From the NCBI RefSeq assembly GCF_000485595.1, contig NW_014577072.1:648888-673887 (forward strand): a DNA stretch of 25,000 nucleotides, given 5' to 3'. Made by a program: the position numbers and the translations under genes. The notes under the pieces were generated by a model. That model saw only the letters and a program-made list of their open reading frames with translations. It searched no databases and was not told the origin of the DNA. This document shows positions 1-9,877 of the stretch, piece after piece. Each line of letters begins with the position of its first letter. The stretch's first letter is position 1. The DNA comes from Priapulus caudatus (lineage: Eukaryota > Priapulida > Priapulimorpha > Priapulimorphida > Priapulidae).

Positions 1-38
<38 letters not shown>

Positions 39-80
39 TGCGTGAGTGCGTGCGTGCGTACCTGTGTGCGTGCGCGTGTA
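1..80. repeat. GT microsatellite with GTGC-type decay, cut by window edge
   Basis: A pure GT run fills the first 36 bases and decays into GTGA/GTGC variants up to about base 80. The left end lies outside the window. Open frames through it code only for Cys-Val strings and are not genes. Confidence 0.95.
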
Positions 81-370
81 GAAATGTGGATAGTATATGC
101 AGACGATGGGTGGAGGGGAGGAATGCGTGGGTGGGTGGTCGGGATGAGGAGGAGGAACGGGTACCATGTTCCTCCTCCTCACCCACCCAGCCACCCGATG
201 GTCATTGTAGTAAGGCTGATGCGAAAAGCGCATGCGAATTGTTCTCTTTTACATCGATGGACGCGCGCTCCTTAACCCTGCACAGACACACACGCGCGTT
301 GTCAAACTACCTCCTACCTTCCCCGATGAGTCTGACGTAGAAGTCTTTCTGACGCGGTGCCCACTGAACA

Positions 371-404
371 GCGCCACCTGGTGGTGTACAGCGCCGCCTG
401 GCGG
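371..404 (-). promoter_or_regulatory. Two tandem CTCF-like motifs
   Basis: GCGCCACCTGGTGG (371-384) and GCGCCGCCTGGCGG (391-404) lie 20 bp apart in the same orientation. Read on the minus strand, the first fits all 14 positions of the bilaterian CTCF core CCASYAGRKGGCRS; the second misses at two. CTCF is a zinc-finger insulator protein conserved in most bilaterians. Binding here is inferred from motif match only. Such GCGCCAYCT words can also be carried by dispersed repeats. Confidence 0.4.
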
Positions 405-552
405 TTGAGGGGATGCTACGGGTGGGGTGGGGCGGGAAGCTGTGTGAGGGCTTCATCGCCGATAGGAAAACTGTCGTTTGCAGTTGTCGGCTGCCTTCCG
501 CCGCATCCACACATCAAAGCCGCTACTGTTTCCACGCTCGGCTGGCGCGGCT

Positions 553-711
553 GAAGCGGCAGCGGAGGCGGCGGAGTAGACAGCGGCGGAGGCAGCGGCA
601 GCGGCGGAGGCAGCGGCGGAGGCAGCGGCAGCGGCGGAGGCAGCGGCAGCGGCGGTAGCGGCAGCGGCAGCGGCGGAGGCAGCGGCAGCGGCAGCGGCGG
701 AGGCAGAGGAG
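553..711. repeat. GC-rich GGCAGC/GGCGGA hexamer array
   Basis: Interleaved GGCAGC and GGCGGAGGCAGC units run for about 160 bp. One plus frame would read as a Gly-Ser chain and others as Arg-Gln chains, but there is no start, flanking domain or splice context, so I treat it as non-coding low-complexity DNA. A pyrimidine-rich TTCTA-type tract follows at about 740-802. Confidence 0.85.
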
Positions 712-811
712 AATGGCGTGGCGTATCTGCAATGTACAGTCTCTTACTTTCTCTTCTATTCTATTCTATTCTCTTCCCCTGCTTTTCTGTTCTTTTCTGT
801 TCGCACCTGTA

Positions 812-2186
812 TAGTAGACATGCTAAGTGTTTTTTGACTTCAACTCATGCTACAAATGGCCCCTTTGGCATAGAAGTTCCTTAGAACCCTAGGAAAAAAA
901 TTATCCAAAGACACACGTTCTATCTCAAAATCCAAGATGGCCGCCGGTGGCCATTTTGGAAAACTTGGTCGACTCACATCTCCTGAACCGTTTGTCATAG
1001 AAACTATTGTGACACATGTTTTTTTTTAGCTAATTTGAGGTCACTGAATTCATTTTTGGCATTAATTTTGCATTTGGAATACATTTAGAGGTAAAATTCA
1101 AGAAATAATACACAAAGTTGGCAATTCGATGAAATTTATGACAAAAAAATTTAGGGGCATTTTGATACTAGAGAAAGGAACTTAGACTTAGGCCATCCTT
1201 AAAAAATTCTATTCGTACACATGCCATTGTATCAAGCAAGCTAGACAATGCGTCTTAGACAATGTATCTAGACAATGCGTCTTAGACAATGTATCTAGAC
1301 AATGCATGTTCGATCGATCGCTGCGGAACGCCCCTTGAAGGTAAGACTAGTACACCACTACACGCAATCCAGCTACTGCAAACATGTCAGATTTCTGTTG
1401 TTGTCTTTAGGTTAGTCAATAATGAACACTAAAAGCATGGTTGAAAATCGTGACTGGAGCTTATGCTTCATATGCCAATCAGGTGAAGGTCATAAGCCAA
1501 CTATGAATCCTTCATCATCAGTGAAATTGCGAAATAATCCGGAAAGACTTTTAGCTTGTTACAAAGAAGTTATGGACAACATGCAGGACCTCATGGAATT
1601 AGGTGATTTGCCTGACTTTGTAGTTGTAGATAGCACTGGTGGTGGTGGTGGTGGTGATGGTGGTGGTGGTGGTGGTAGTGCTCAAAATCTACTGAAGCTA
1701 ATGATGTGTAATCAAGTGGTGTGGCATAAAAGTTGCAGGAATGCTGTTGACATCCAAAAAGTGCAGAGGGCAAAGAAGAAACATCAAGACCAAGAGTCAG
1801 TCAGCCCTGTAAAAACTCGCTGCATGAACAGTGGTGCCATGTCCATCACACAGGCTTTCCCCTCAGCCTCTACATCTTTTAGTGAACCAGTTGACACTCC
1901 ATGTCTCTTCTGTGATGAAATGGGCAACAGGAAAGATATGAGGAAGGCTGCCACTCTTGGCTTGGACAAGAGAGTCAATGATTGTGATAGACTGTTAGGT
2001 GACAAACGTCTGTTGGCAAAAAACTTTCCACTGGTGATATGATCGCCATTAATGCTGTCTACCATTGTGCATGCCTGACACGGCTATACAGAAAAGTGGA
2101 GACAGTCGGTTGTGACATGACTGAGAGTCATAAAACTCAAGTGATGCGAGCACATGTTCTCAATGAGTTAGTTGACTTCATTGAAG
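812..2186 (+). repeat. Left arm of the inverted repeat
   Basis: It matches the reverse complement of 2833-4272 with scattered substitutions and indels. It contains a subterminal GC palindrome (937-954), a 27-bp tandem duplication (about 1244-1302, TAGACAATGCGTCT core) that is single in the other arm, and a GGT run (1638-1676) shorter than its counterpart. Homology stops abruptly after TTGAAG at 2186. Confidence 0.88.
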
Positions 2187-2610
2187 ATAATCGTAGTGCA
2201 GGCACCTCAATAGCAATGGCTGACATAACAGCCCTCTTAGGCCCCTCTATGACAAGCGCCTGGCGGTTCTCGGTTTTTCCCACATCAAATACAACACAAC
2301 ACGCCTTAGAGAAGAGATTGAGCGCATGATCCCTGACATCAAGCCAGTAAAAATGAATCGTTGCTGGTCTCTTGTTTTTGAAGAGGATCTAAGCAAAGCT
2401 GTGGATATGAAAGACAGCTAGTACATCAACTGAGGTCTCCATCCTTCACAAAGCAGCCAAGATCCTCCGTCGTGACTATCTCCACATGAGGCAGGTTTTC
2501 ACAGGCTCCTTTCCAAACGCATGTGAAGCTGAATTCATCCCACCTACATTGAGAACATTCCTACACATGCTTCTTGATGGACCGGGTATTGATCAGCCAC
2601 CTCCTGAATC
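1422..2610 (+). pseudogene. Transposon-associated Cys/His-rich protein, left copy, frameshifted
   Basis: The frame opens with MNTKSMVENRDW and reads to 2042. Against the other copy it carries two extra A's in a homopolymer near 2022, so the frame moves to 2039-2240 (MIAINAVYHCACLTRLYRK). It shifts again near 2240 (PLYDKRLAVLGFSHIKYN) and near 2420 (ILRRDYLHMRQVFTGSFPNA), ending around DGPGIDQPPPESDK. Possible zinc ligands are FICQ, WHKSC, CLFCD and YHCAC. A Gly tract from GGT repeats sits near residue 73. From memory, the RKAATLGLDKRV...LLAKL block and the TGSF...MLLDGP block belong to large uncharacterised proteins that are amplified in many invertebrate genomes; no function is established. 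At least three frameshifts make this copy dead. Confidence 0.75.
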
Positions 2611-3666
2611 AGACAAGTCCTCACGGGAGAACACAGACTCATTGATGCTGCGACCAGAATGTGCTGCCAGCAAATTCTGGGTCACCTTGGCTTGTTGGTC
2701 CTTGACAACAGCCACCTCTGATTTTCTGCGTGGTTGAGACAGTGAGGCCTTGAACAACTTTAGCTTGGTATGAGGTATTGATGGAGTAAATGCCTCCTCC
2801 TGAGATATTATTCGCTTGTCAACAAATTGTCGCTTCAATGAAGTCAACTAACTCATTGAGAACATGTGCTCGCATCACTTGAGTTTTATGACTCTCAGTC
2901 ATGTCACAACCGACTGTCTCCAGTTTTCTGTATAGCCGTGTCAGGCATGCACAATGGTAGACAGCATTAATGGCGATCATATCACCAGTGGAAAGTTTTG
3001 CCAACAGACGTTTGTCACCTAACAGTCTAGCACAATCATTGACTCTCTTGTCCAAGCCAAGAGTGGCAGCCTTCCTCATATCTTTCCTGTTGCCCATTTA
3101 ATCACAGAAGAGACATGGAGTGTCAACTGGTTCACTAAAAGATGTAGAGGCTGAGGGGAAAGCCTGTGTGATGGACATGGCACCACTGTTCATGCGGCGA
3201 GTTTTTACAGGGCTGACTGACTCTTGGTCTTGATGTTTCTTCTTTGCCCTCTGCACTTTTTGGATGTCAACAGCATTCCTGCAACTTTTATGCCACACCA
3301 CTTGATTACACATATCATTAGCTTCAGTACATTTTGAGCACTACCACCACCACCACCACCATCACCACCACCACCACCACCACCATCACCAACACCACCA
3401 CCACCAGTGCTATCTACAACTACAAAGTCAGGCAAATCACCTAATTCCATGAGGTCCTGCATGTTGTCCACAACTTCTTTGTAACAAGCTAAAAGTCTTT
3501 CCGGATTATTTCGCAATTTCACTGATGACGTAAGGGATTCATCAGCTTGGCTTATGACCTTCACCTGTATTGGCATATGAAGCATAAGCTCCATCACGAT
3601 TTTCAACATTGCTTTTAGTGTTCTTACTTTGTCTAACCATAAAGACAACAACATGAAATTTGACAT
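2593..3666 (-). pseudogene. Transposon-associated Cys/His-rich protein, right copy, internally deleted
   Basis: Minus-strand frames at 3666-3205, 3313-3098 and 3097-2833 reproduce the left copy: KLRNNPERLLACYKEV, a longer Gly tract, WHKSC, CLFCD, RKAATLGLDKRV, LLAKLSTGDMIAINAVYH. Frame changes and a stop after CLFCD break it. After LVDFIE (2833) the match to the left copy ends and a new frame (2847-2593) begins with FVDKRIISQEEAF, then KLKLFKAS and GRSINESVFSRED. I recognise that stretch as resembling the far C-terminal part of the same large family (usual form KLPLF, later an FF-HE segment). The copy therefore seems to have lost the central part of a much longer protein. Family recall is from memory. 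Confidence 0.7.
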
Positions 3667-4272
3667 GTTTTGCAGTGCGGATTGCGGGTATGGGGAGGTG
3701 GTAGGGGGAGGATGGCTGTAGTGTGTAGTAAGACGCCTACTAGTTTACCTTCAAGAGAGAGTTCCGCAGCGGATCGATCGAACATGCAGTTGTCTAGAAT
3801 AACATTGTCTAAGACGCATTGTCTAGCTTGCCTTGATACGAATGGCATGTGACGAATACGCAATTTTTAAGGATGGCCTAGTCTGAACTTCTTTGTCCTA
3901 GTATCAAAATTGCCCCTAAATTTTTTTGTCATAAATTTCATCGAATTGCAACTTTGTGTATTATTTCTTGAATCTTTACTTCTAAATGTATTCAAATCCC
4001 AAATTAATGCCAAAATGAATCAGGTGACTCAAATTAGCTTAAAAAAACATGTGTCCAATAGTTTCTATGACAAACGGCTTCAGTGAGTTGTGAGATCGAC
4101 CAAGTTTTCCGAAATGGCCGCCGGCGGCCATCTTGGATTTTGAGATAGAACGTGTGTCTTTGGATAATTTTGTTTCTGGTGCCCTAAGGCTAAGGAACGT
4201 TTATGCCAAAGGAAACTTTTGTAGCATGATTTGAAGTCAACCCCCTATTTTGTGCTCTTAGCATGTCTACTA
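2833..4272 (-). repeat. Right arm of the inverted repeat
   Basis: Reverse complement of 812-2186. It includes a perfect 18-bp palindrome (4114-4131) and a long GGT/GGTGAT tract (about 3341-3411 as read on plus: CCA/CAC runs). Its inner edge is at CTTCAA 2833-2838, where the two copies diverge. Confidence 0.88.
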
Positions 4273-4283
4273 AACAATCTATA

Positions 4284-4455
4284 TAATTATCATGGTGAAC
4301 AATACAATTAAACTGATGTCGCCACAACAATTATCATATGATTATAAACAATGCAACAAATTCAGTAAATTCACAACAATGTCGCCGTATCATTATAACC
4401 AATACAGCAAAACCGAGTATTCGATAACAATCATCCTATGATTAAAAGCATTGAA
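4284..4455. repeat. Degenerate AT-rich tandem repeat, period about 48-50 bp
   Basis: Words such as AATTATCATATGATTATAAA, ACAATGC/ACAATAC and CACAACAATGTCGCC recur about every 48-50 bp in three to four decayed units just outside the inverted-repeat element. The boundaries are approximate. Confidence 0.45.
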
Positions 4456-6031
4456 AACCAACTGGTGACGTCAGAAGCATAATCCCAACCCGTGTGTTCG
4501 TTGTCGTTACGATTAGTAAGCAAGGCAGGCAACCGCAAAGTAGAGTGTGTTCTTCTTAACAATCATGTTAATTAACGTAATAATCGTCTATTATACTTGA
4601 GTATCTGACCGCTCTTATACCGGTGCGGGTTAAGCGTTATCACCATGTACACACTATTGCCGCGATATGATAGGCATTATCTCGCCATTGTTATAGGGCT
4701 TGTTCTTCTTCGCATCCTTACGCACGAGCCACAAGAAAACTAACTATGACAAGTGAACAATCTGGGTATTTATCGGTGCACGCAACCCGAGTTGCTGAAG
4801 GTGAATGTTAAAAAATAACCGACATAAAGAAATTCAAAACGCGAATCCCTAATGTATCAGTTTGAGCGTGCCCGATTTTGTTGCGGCTAATTAGAGTTCA
4901 AATGGTCATAAAATGCGACTTATTACGCACGCACTATGAATACAACTGTAATCTCGTAAGCCTTCGCTTTGCTCTGCATCGGCAATTAGTAATTAGTACG
5001 CTTTTTCATGGCTGTCATGTAGCCTATTACAGCTAGTAGGTTATTGAATTACGGAGCGCTTTACGAAACATTCATCGGTCTAAGAAAACACGAAGCAGGA
5101 ATGAGGCGAGATCGCTTGGTATGCAAAGCGCTAGGCGAAATAGCTCCGTGGTTTTAGTCTCGTGTTAATTGACAAAAACAGTTTAGGAAGCGGAATTTCC
5201 AAAAGCGAAGAGCGCGCGCGCGAAAAGAGCGCGAGCAGACACGTCGGATTAGACGTAGTGCTAGTGAAACATTGATCTATGCTTCGGGAACGGAAGATGG
5301 ATGGCAAAGTGCGATCGATCACGTCCCGGCACACCCGGCCCAATCCGAGCAGAACGTTCATCCACTGAGTGTTTACACGCGTCTTGTGTGCACGTACAAC
5401 GTGCTTCCGGACACTTTCTCGTTCCTTTGTCGTCACGGCACAACGTAGCACAATCACATAGAGTGAAGACGGCAACCCGGTGACCGCTTCTTCAGGAGAA
5501 AAGTCACGATAGGTCAAACCACACGTAGTACATATATTAACATACTTGTATAATACATTGAGCACAGCGACTGGTTATAGGAGTGGTGGGGCTGTAAATT
5601 AAATGAGAGGCTTAATGTGTTACGCGTAAACTTAAATAAACACATTTTGCAAAACGACAGCGGTTATGAGCTGACGCTTCATAACATGTCATGATGAATA
5701 GGCGCATTTTTTTTTAGTTAGCGCTGGGTCTAACGATAGCGCAACTGTTATACACGTGTTGCAAAATCGTCCGATGCAACGCTGCACACAGTAATTCCAC
5801 GATAGATCATTACAACAGCAAAGGCTTCATTACACACGCTCCTATATAATTTTATCTCGAAGCTGTATTCGCGACAAAGATTTTTTGATTCTGCTGAAAT
5901 ATCGTTTCGCAAACAGAGCCTCAATTTGAACACATCTCAATTTGAGTAGAGATTTGTAACGGCAAACTGATCGCAGTGTATAGACCTCGCGGCTATGATG
6001 AGATTTATAGATGCTGCTGATATTTAGCGGC
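4456..6031. other. Intergenic, no supportable gene
   Basis: Mixed-composition sequence without conserved coding blocks. The longest frame is minus strand 5565-5131 (144 codons). It shows no recognisable domain, periodicity or splice context, so I do not call it. A perfect CRE octamer TGACGTCA lies at 4466-4473. A GCGC-rich patch is at 5211-5235. Confidence 0.6.
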
Positions 6032-6056
6032 TGACGTCAACGCCTATATATAAAAG
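6032..6056 (+). promoter_or_regulatory. CRE plus TATA box, candidate core promoter
   Basis: A perfect palindromic CRE (TGACGTCA, 6032-6039) is followed nine bases later by TATATATAAAAGG, which contains a consensus TATAAAAG (6049-6056). A start near 6080 on the plus strand would be expected. No clear first coding exon follows, so the transcript is unknown. It might be a non-coding RNA, a lost gene, or a 5' leader spliced to the receptor gene about 3.2 kb downstream. This is inference from motif content alone. Confidence 0.4.
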
Positions 6057-6057
6057 G

Positions 6058-8007
6058 ATGCAGAGTGAAGATTAAATCATAAACTAATGCTGAATATTGT
6101 CGATCTTTCGTGCGTCTTTTTCCTTGCCCGCCGCATACGCATGCATATTCTGTATTGACTCTCGTGCTTACGTGATACAGAATTCGCTGTCAGGTGTCGT
6201 TACGGCATTATTAATTAATATGCCAACAATAGGCGGGCGTAACCCGATGTTCATGCGCCCCGAAGCCCGTTTTATCCGTGAACAATAGCCAAACTCATTA
6301 ATCTGTCAAACGGATAAAAAATAGATGTAACGCGGTGCTGACATGCCATTGCCGTGCACGCATCGTCACGTTAGTGCGGCAGCTAGCATTCCATTCGCAT
6401 TTTTACGACCAGTTTGCCGACGAATGGCTCAATTCGCAAGCTCTTCTGGTGGATCACAGATGAAGACCGCAAACTAAGTCTAAATGCAACTGTTCGGTAA
6501 CGACGCACGTATAAGCACGCGGTAAATGGCCACGTCTACACGCGAAGCACCGACATCGTTTGACCTTTCGACATTTACAACCGTAGCTCGTACTTGTGGC
6601 ACGTCCGCTTAGTTTCACGTTTTCACGGCGAATTTCATTTTTATTTTGGTAAACTGCGATTATAGGCTGTTTATATATATATATATATATATATATAGCC
6701 TATGTATATATATATATATAGAGAGAGAGAGAGATTGTATACACACAATTGTTATGTTGCGAGGTTGAATGTTTTGTCTCTACAAACAAAAATCGGTCGT
6801 GGGCGGCGCACGCATGCAAGCAAAAAACCGCGAATGTTTCGCTTTATTGATTCATCAGCGTGCGCCCAGTGATCGTGTGTCGTTCAAAATGGCGACGTCC
6901 AACGAAACCTTGTGGATGTTGCATACAGAAAGAATTTGGTCAGATTTGTAGGAAAACCACGAATGCATGTACGCTGTCACCTCATGTATTCGAGCAGGCC
7001 GAGGAGAGATAGCGCGCTAATAGAAATGTGTACCTGGTAATTTATGCTTATTTTCACCATGTACGACCCTCGGTCGCCATAAACTGCTATCTGCTGTGCT
7101 GGATCCGTTGTGTGCGATAGATGAAGATGAAGACAAAAACAAAATGTTTTTTGCACGGCCGTGTCGGATGGGCGGCGAAGACATAATTAAGGACAAATTT
7201 GTCTTTTCTTGTTTTATTACAACCAAGGCCTGCCGTGTGCATTAGGTTTTAGGCAACGCCCGGAACCGAGCGCGGTATTAACGCGATTATTCAGAGTAGG
7301 CTGTGCTAGCGTTGCATCGTGTGATAATATCTTCTTCGTCGCTGTATACGTCCTGTCGAATTTCGCTCTGTTCTCGAGTTTCTTCGAGTTTCGTACTGAT
7401 ATTAAATCACCTCCTTCGGCTACGATCGTGTTCATGAGATGAAAATAGATCGTTGAAGGCAGACAACGGACTTTTTGAAGTCGCTTGCGCATGCATTGAA
7501 AACGTTAGCGAGCCAGTCTGTAGAAAACATAGCGTCCGCTTTAGGACGTGATCAGTAAATTCCAATATCTAATAACTTCCAAATAAAACACAACACGCGT
7601 TTTAATTGACGCGGGATAAACAAGTTCTGATACCACGGTCGCGACGTATATAACGCAATGTTCTTATAACAGACACGGTGCTTATTAGTGTTTATATTTT
7701 AGGCACTACAGTCGGTATGTGCGTCAATAGAATTGTAGGGATGGTCGATGCTAAGCAAGATAGGCCTACTGTAATATATTTCCAGCCAATAGCCTTCTGT
7801 TGGCAGAAACACTAACAAAAATCGGTTTACTATAGCCAGTATAATGACAAAGCGCTTAGCCTTTATATAAATGTTTAAATGCTAATTTTTCTGTAATAAC
7901 AGTATGCTCAAATAAACTGCGATGTATATAGCACTCAGTGCGTTGCCTGTGTTCCTGTGTTCAGTGGTGCTTAATCTGCTCATTCGACAATGGACGGTCT
8001 GCATTAG
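6058..8007. other. Intergenic, only a TA/GA microsatellite seen
   Basis: TA runs followed by GA occupy about 6671-6734. Short frames elsewhere (for example 7209-7442 plus, 7226-7017 minus) show no domain or splice logic. I see nothing else to annotate. Confidence 0.6.
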
Positions 8008-8016
8008 TTTCTTCAC

Positions 8017-8268
8017 GGGAGTTGCTAGAACACGGGGGTCGAAGGAGGGTCACGTGATATGGCTGCACTTGTGTTAGGATTAGGGTTAGGGTCAGGGTTA
8101 GGGTTAGGATTAGGGTTAGGTTTAGGGTTAGGGAAATAAGGCCATGTCTAGCACGGAAGTATAACTGTGGAATCTTTCTGTGGATGATTTGGACTTTGAA
8201 GCGTACGAAGTGACTAGTGCTGCCACGTAACGGCACCCTCCTTCGACGCCCGTGTTCTAGCAACACCC
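8017..8268. mobile_element. 252-bp MITE with 9-bp target duplication and telomere-like core
   Basis: The ends start GGGAGTTGCTAGAACACGGG on the left and, inverted, GGGTGTTGCTAGAACACGGG on the right. The first 34 bases match at 32 positions, and weaker pairing continues to about 55 bp (GGCTGCACT against GGCAGCACT). The element is bracketed by a perfect direct repeat TTTCTTCAC at 8008-8016 and 8269-8277. There is no coding capacity. A 9-bp duplication suits Mutator-like transposases, though other superfamilies also give 8-10 bp. The superfamily is an inference. Confidence 0.85.
8073..8133 (+). repeat. Interstitial TTAGGG-type telomeric repeat array
   Basis: About ten units of GTTAGG/GTTAGGG with variants (GATTAGG, GTCAGG, TTTAGGG) fill the centre of the MITE. 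The location inside a bounded transposon argues that it travelled with the element and is not a scar of a telomere fusion. Confidence 0.9.
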
Positions 8269-8821
8269 TTTCTTCACATAGAGAGCCGTCTGCATTAGAT
8301 CGCAGCGCCACCTGTTGCATTGATTTCCAAAATATTTTCGTATAGCGCAACTGTGTTTGTAACCAAGCATTAGCAAGTGGTAGCGATGGGGTGGATAGAG
8401 ACTAATGGAAATCCTATACCAGTTCGCCGGTATGATTAATGCACGGTGCGGGTACCGCTAGCTAGACACGCAATTGCCTCTATAAGGCACAGAAACCAAC
8501 ACGACAGTAGAGCATGCAGGGACTTTAAATGATATCTACAATGGCTCTTTACATATTTATGCCAGCCCGCAACGTTGCCCGTAGATACAATCGTATTCAG
8601 CTTGTCCGGTTACACACGTAAGGCAAGCATCGCCTGTTCAATACACACCTTACGCTTGCTCTCATATGGTCAATTCGTACGATGTCAATTCAACTGAATA
8701 CAGCGCGAAAGCGGAATATTGAGTTGTATATATATTATTATAACTACACCGCGCGAGCGCGAACATGTGAATGAACACCGATGTCTCGATTTCGATTCTT
8801 GTGTCGATGTACTTTCTTCTC

Positions 8822-8836
8822 TCTGTTTGTCTGTTT

Positions 8837-8895
<59 letters not shown>

Positions 8896-8929
8896 CTTCC
8901 GTCGGTCCGTCTGTCTGTCTGTCTGTCTG
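8822..8929. repeat. Tetranucleotide microsatellite (CTGT)n with CCGT variants
   Basis: CTGT units interrupted by CCGT, CCTT and CGGT. All six frames stay open for long distances because the unit has no stop codon; none of these is a gene. Confidence 0.93.
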
Positions 8930-9241
8930 TACACGTACAGATGGCGATATACAGCACGCGCGCGTGAGTGGCTCGCCGCCGGTTGAGCGTTGCGATTCCT
9001 GCTGTAGTAACAAGCTCCTATGTACGTGTACGCCTCAAGCACGCACCCACCCACCAAGGTACGAATTAATTACCTCGCTCTATCGACCATGCGAGAGAGA
9101 GAGAACCGCTGTTTCGCGACTTGGTAGCACGGCAGGTAGCACGTGGTAGCAGCTCGCCACCGTCCCGCCTTGCCTCTCCCTCATATCACCTGAGCGCATG
9201 CATGCAGAGCGAACCTACATACGTCACCAGGCCGAGCTGTC
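8930..9241 (+). promoter_or_regulatory. Immediate 5' flank of the receptor gene
   Basis: No TATA box is evident within 300 bp of the start codon. The sequence before the start, GAGCTGTCATGG, has G at -3 and G at +4, a favourable initiation context. CACCAG at 9227-9232 could serve as an acceptor for a 5' untranslated exon, but this is not established. Confidence 0.3.
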
Positions 9242-9332
9242 ATGGCGAGCTGCTCGTTGCTAACGCTGTGTGCCGCGTTGGCGCTCCTGCTATGCGCCAA
9301 CGATGGCACCTTCGCTCGGGCGCATGTCCCAG
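9242..9332 (+). CDS. Receptor exon 1: signal peptide
   Basis: The frame starts MASCSLLTLCAALALLLC, a short n-region and a strong Leu/Ala hydrophobic core typical of a secretory signal, with cleavage likely near residues 20-26. It ends in phase 1 at CCCAG followed by the consensus donor GTGAGT (9333). Encoding the signal peptide alone in exon 1 with a phase-1 intron is the usual nAChR arrangement. Confidence 0.85.
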
Positions 9333-9725
9333 GTGAGTGCGTGCACCGTCCCACCCGCTGCGTGCTGTTGTTTTTTTGTTGTTTTTGTTTGCTTTTTGTG
9401 TGTGTGTGTGGGTGTGTGGTGTGTGTGTTGTGTGTGTGTGTGTGTTGGTGTGTGTATGTGTGTGTGTGTGTGTGCCGTTGCGATGCGTGCGGTGTGTGCG
9501 CGCGCAAGTTGCGGTTGCGCTGGCCGTGTGTGCGACCGTGCGCGAACTCGCTCGGTGGGACGGTCGCACCTTAATTAATACATCGCGCGTGTGCTATTGT
9601 GTGTACGCGGATCCTAATGCCGAGTCTAACGTATTATATATGACGTACGTCCGCGTAATGTACCGGCTCTAACCTATGTAGTCCGTCGCTCCACCACAGT
9701 CCTGTCTATTGTTGTGTGTGTGTGT

Positions 9726-9800
<75 letters not shown>

Positions 9801-9846
9801 TGCGGGCGGGCGGGCGTGCGCGCGCATGTGTGTTTGTGTTTGTGTC

Positions 9847-9877
<31 letters not shown>

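Larger units (their letters stand above)
812..4272. mobile_element. 3.46-kb inverted-repeat DNA element with two convergent broken gene copies
   Basis: The outer ends are exact inverted copies of TAGTAGACATGCTAAG (812-827 and 4257-4272). From there the two arms match inward for about 1.4 kb (812-2186 and 2833-4272) and enclose a 646-bp centre. Each arm holds one copy of the same protein gene, reading toward the centre. A TA target duplication is possible if the true end is GTAGACAT, but the terminal TA/AT letters make this ambiguous. The arms differ by many small indels, so the element is not recent. It may be a foldback-like dimer or a head-to-head nested insertion of a large TIR transposon from which the central coding part was lost. 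No transposase catalytic domain is visible. Confidence 0.85.

Noticed and set aside
413-732. Arg-Gln and Cys-Arg-rich frames, and a possible Gly-Ser chain
   Set aside because: Translations of the GGCAGC/GGCGGA array without start context or flanking domain.
5131-5565. 144-codon minus-strand frame in the upstream intergenic region
   Set aside because: No recognisable domain, no splice context, and overlapping frames on both strands are also open. Could be chance; a protein search would decide.
8073-8133. Chromosome-fusion or healed telomere scar
   Set aside because: The telomere-like units lie within a MITE with matching ends and a 9-bp target duplication, so transposition explains them better.
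8662-9057. Frames on both strands with Arg-Gln-Thr-Asp or Ser-Val-Cys-Leu repeats
   Set aside because: Translations of the CTGT tetranucleotide microsatellite.
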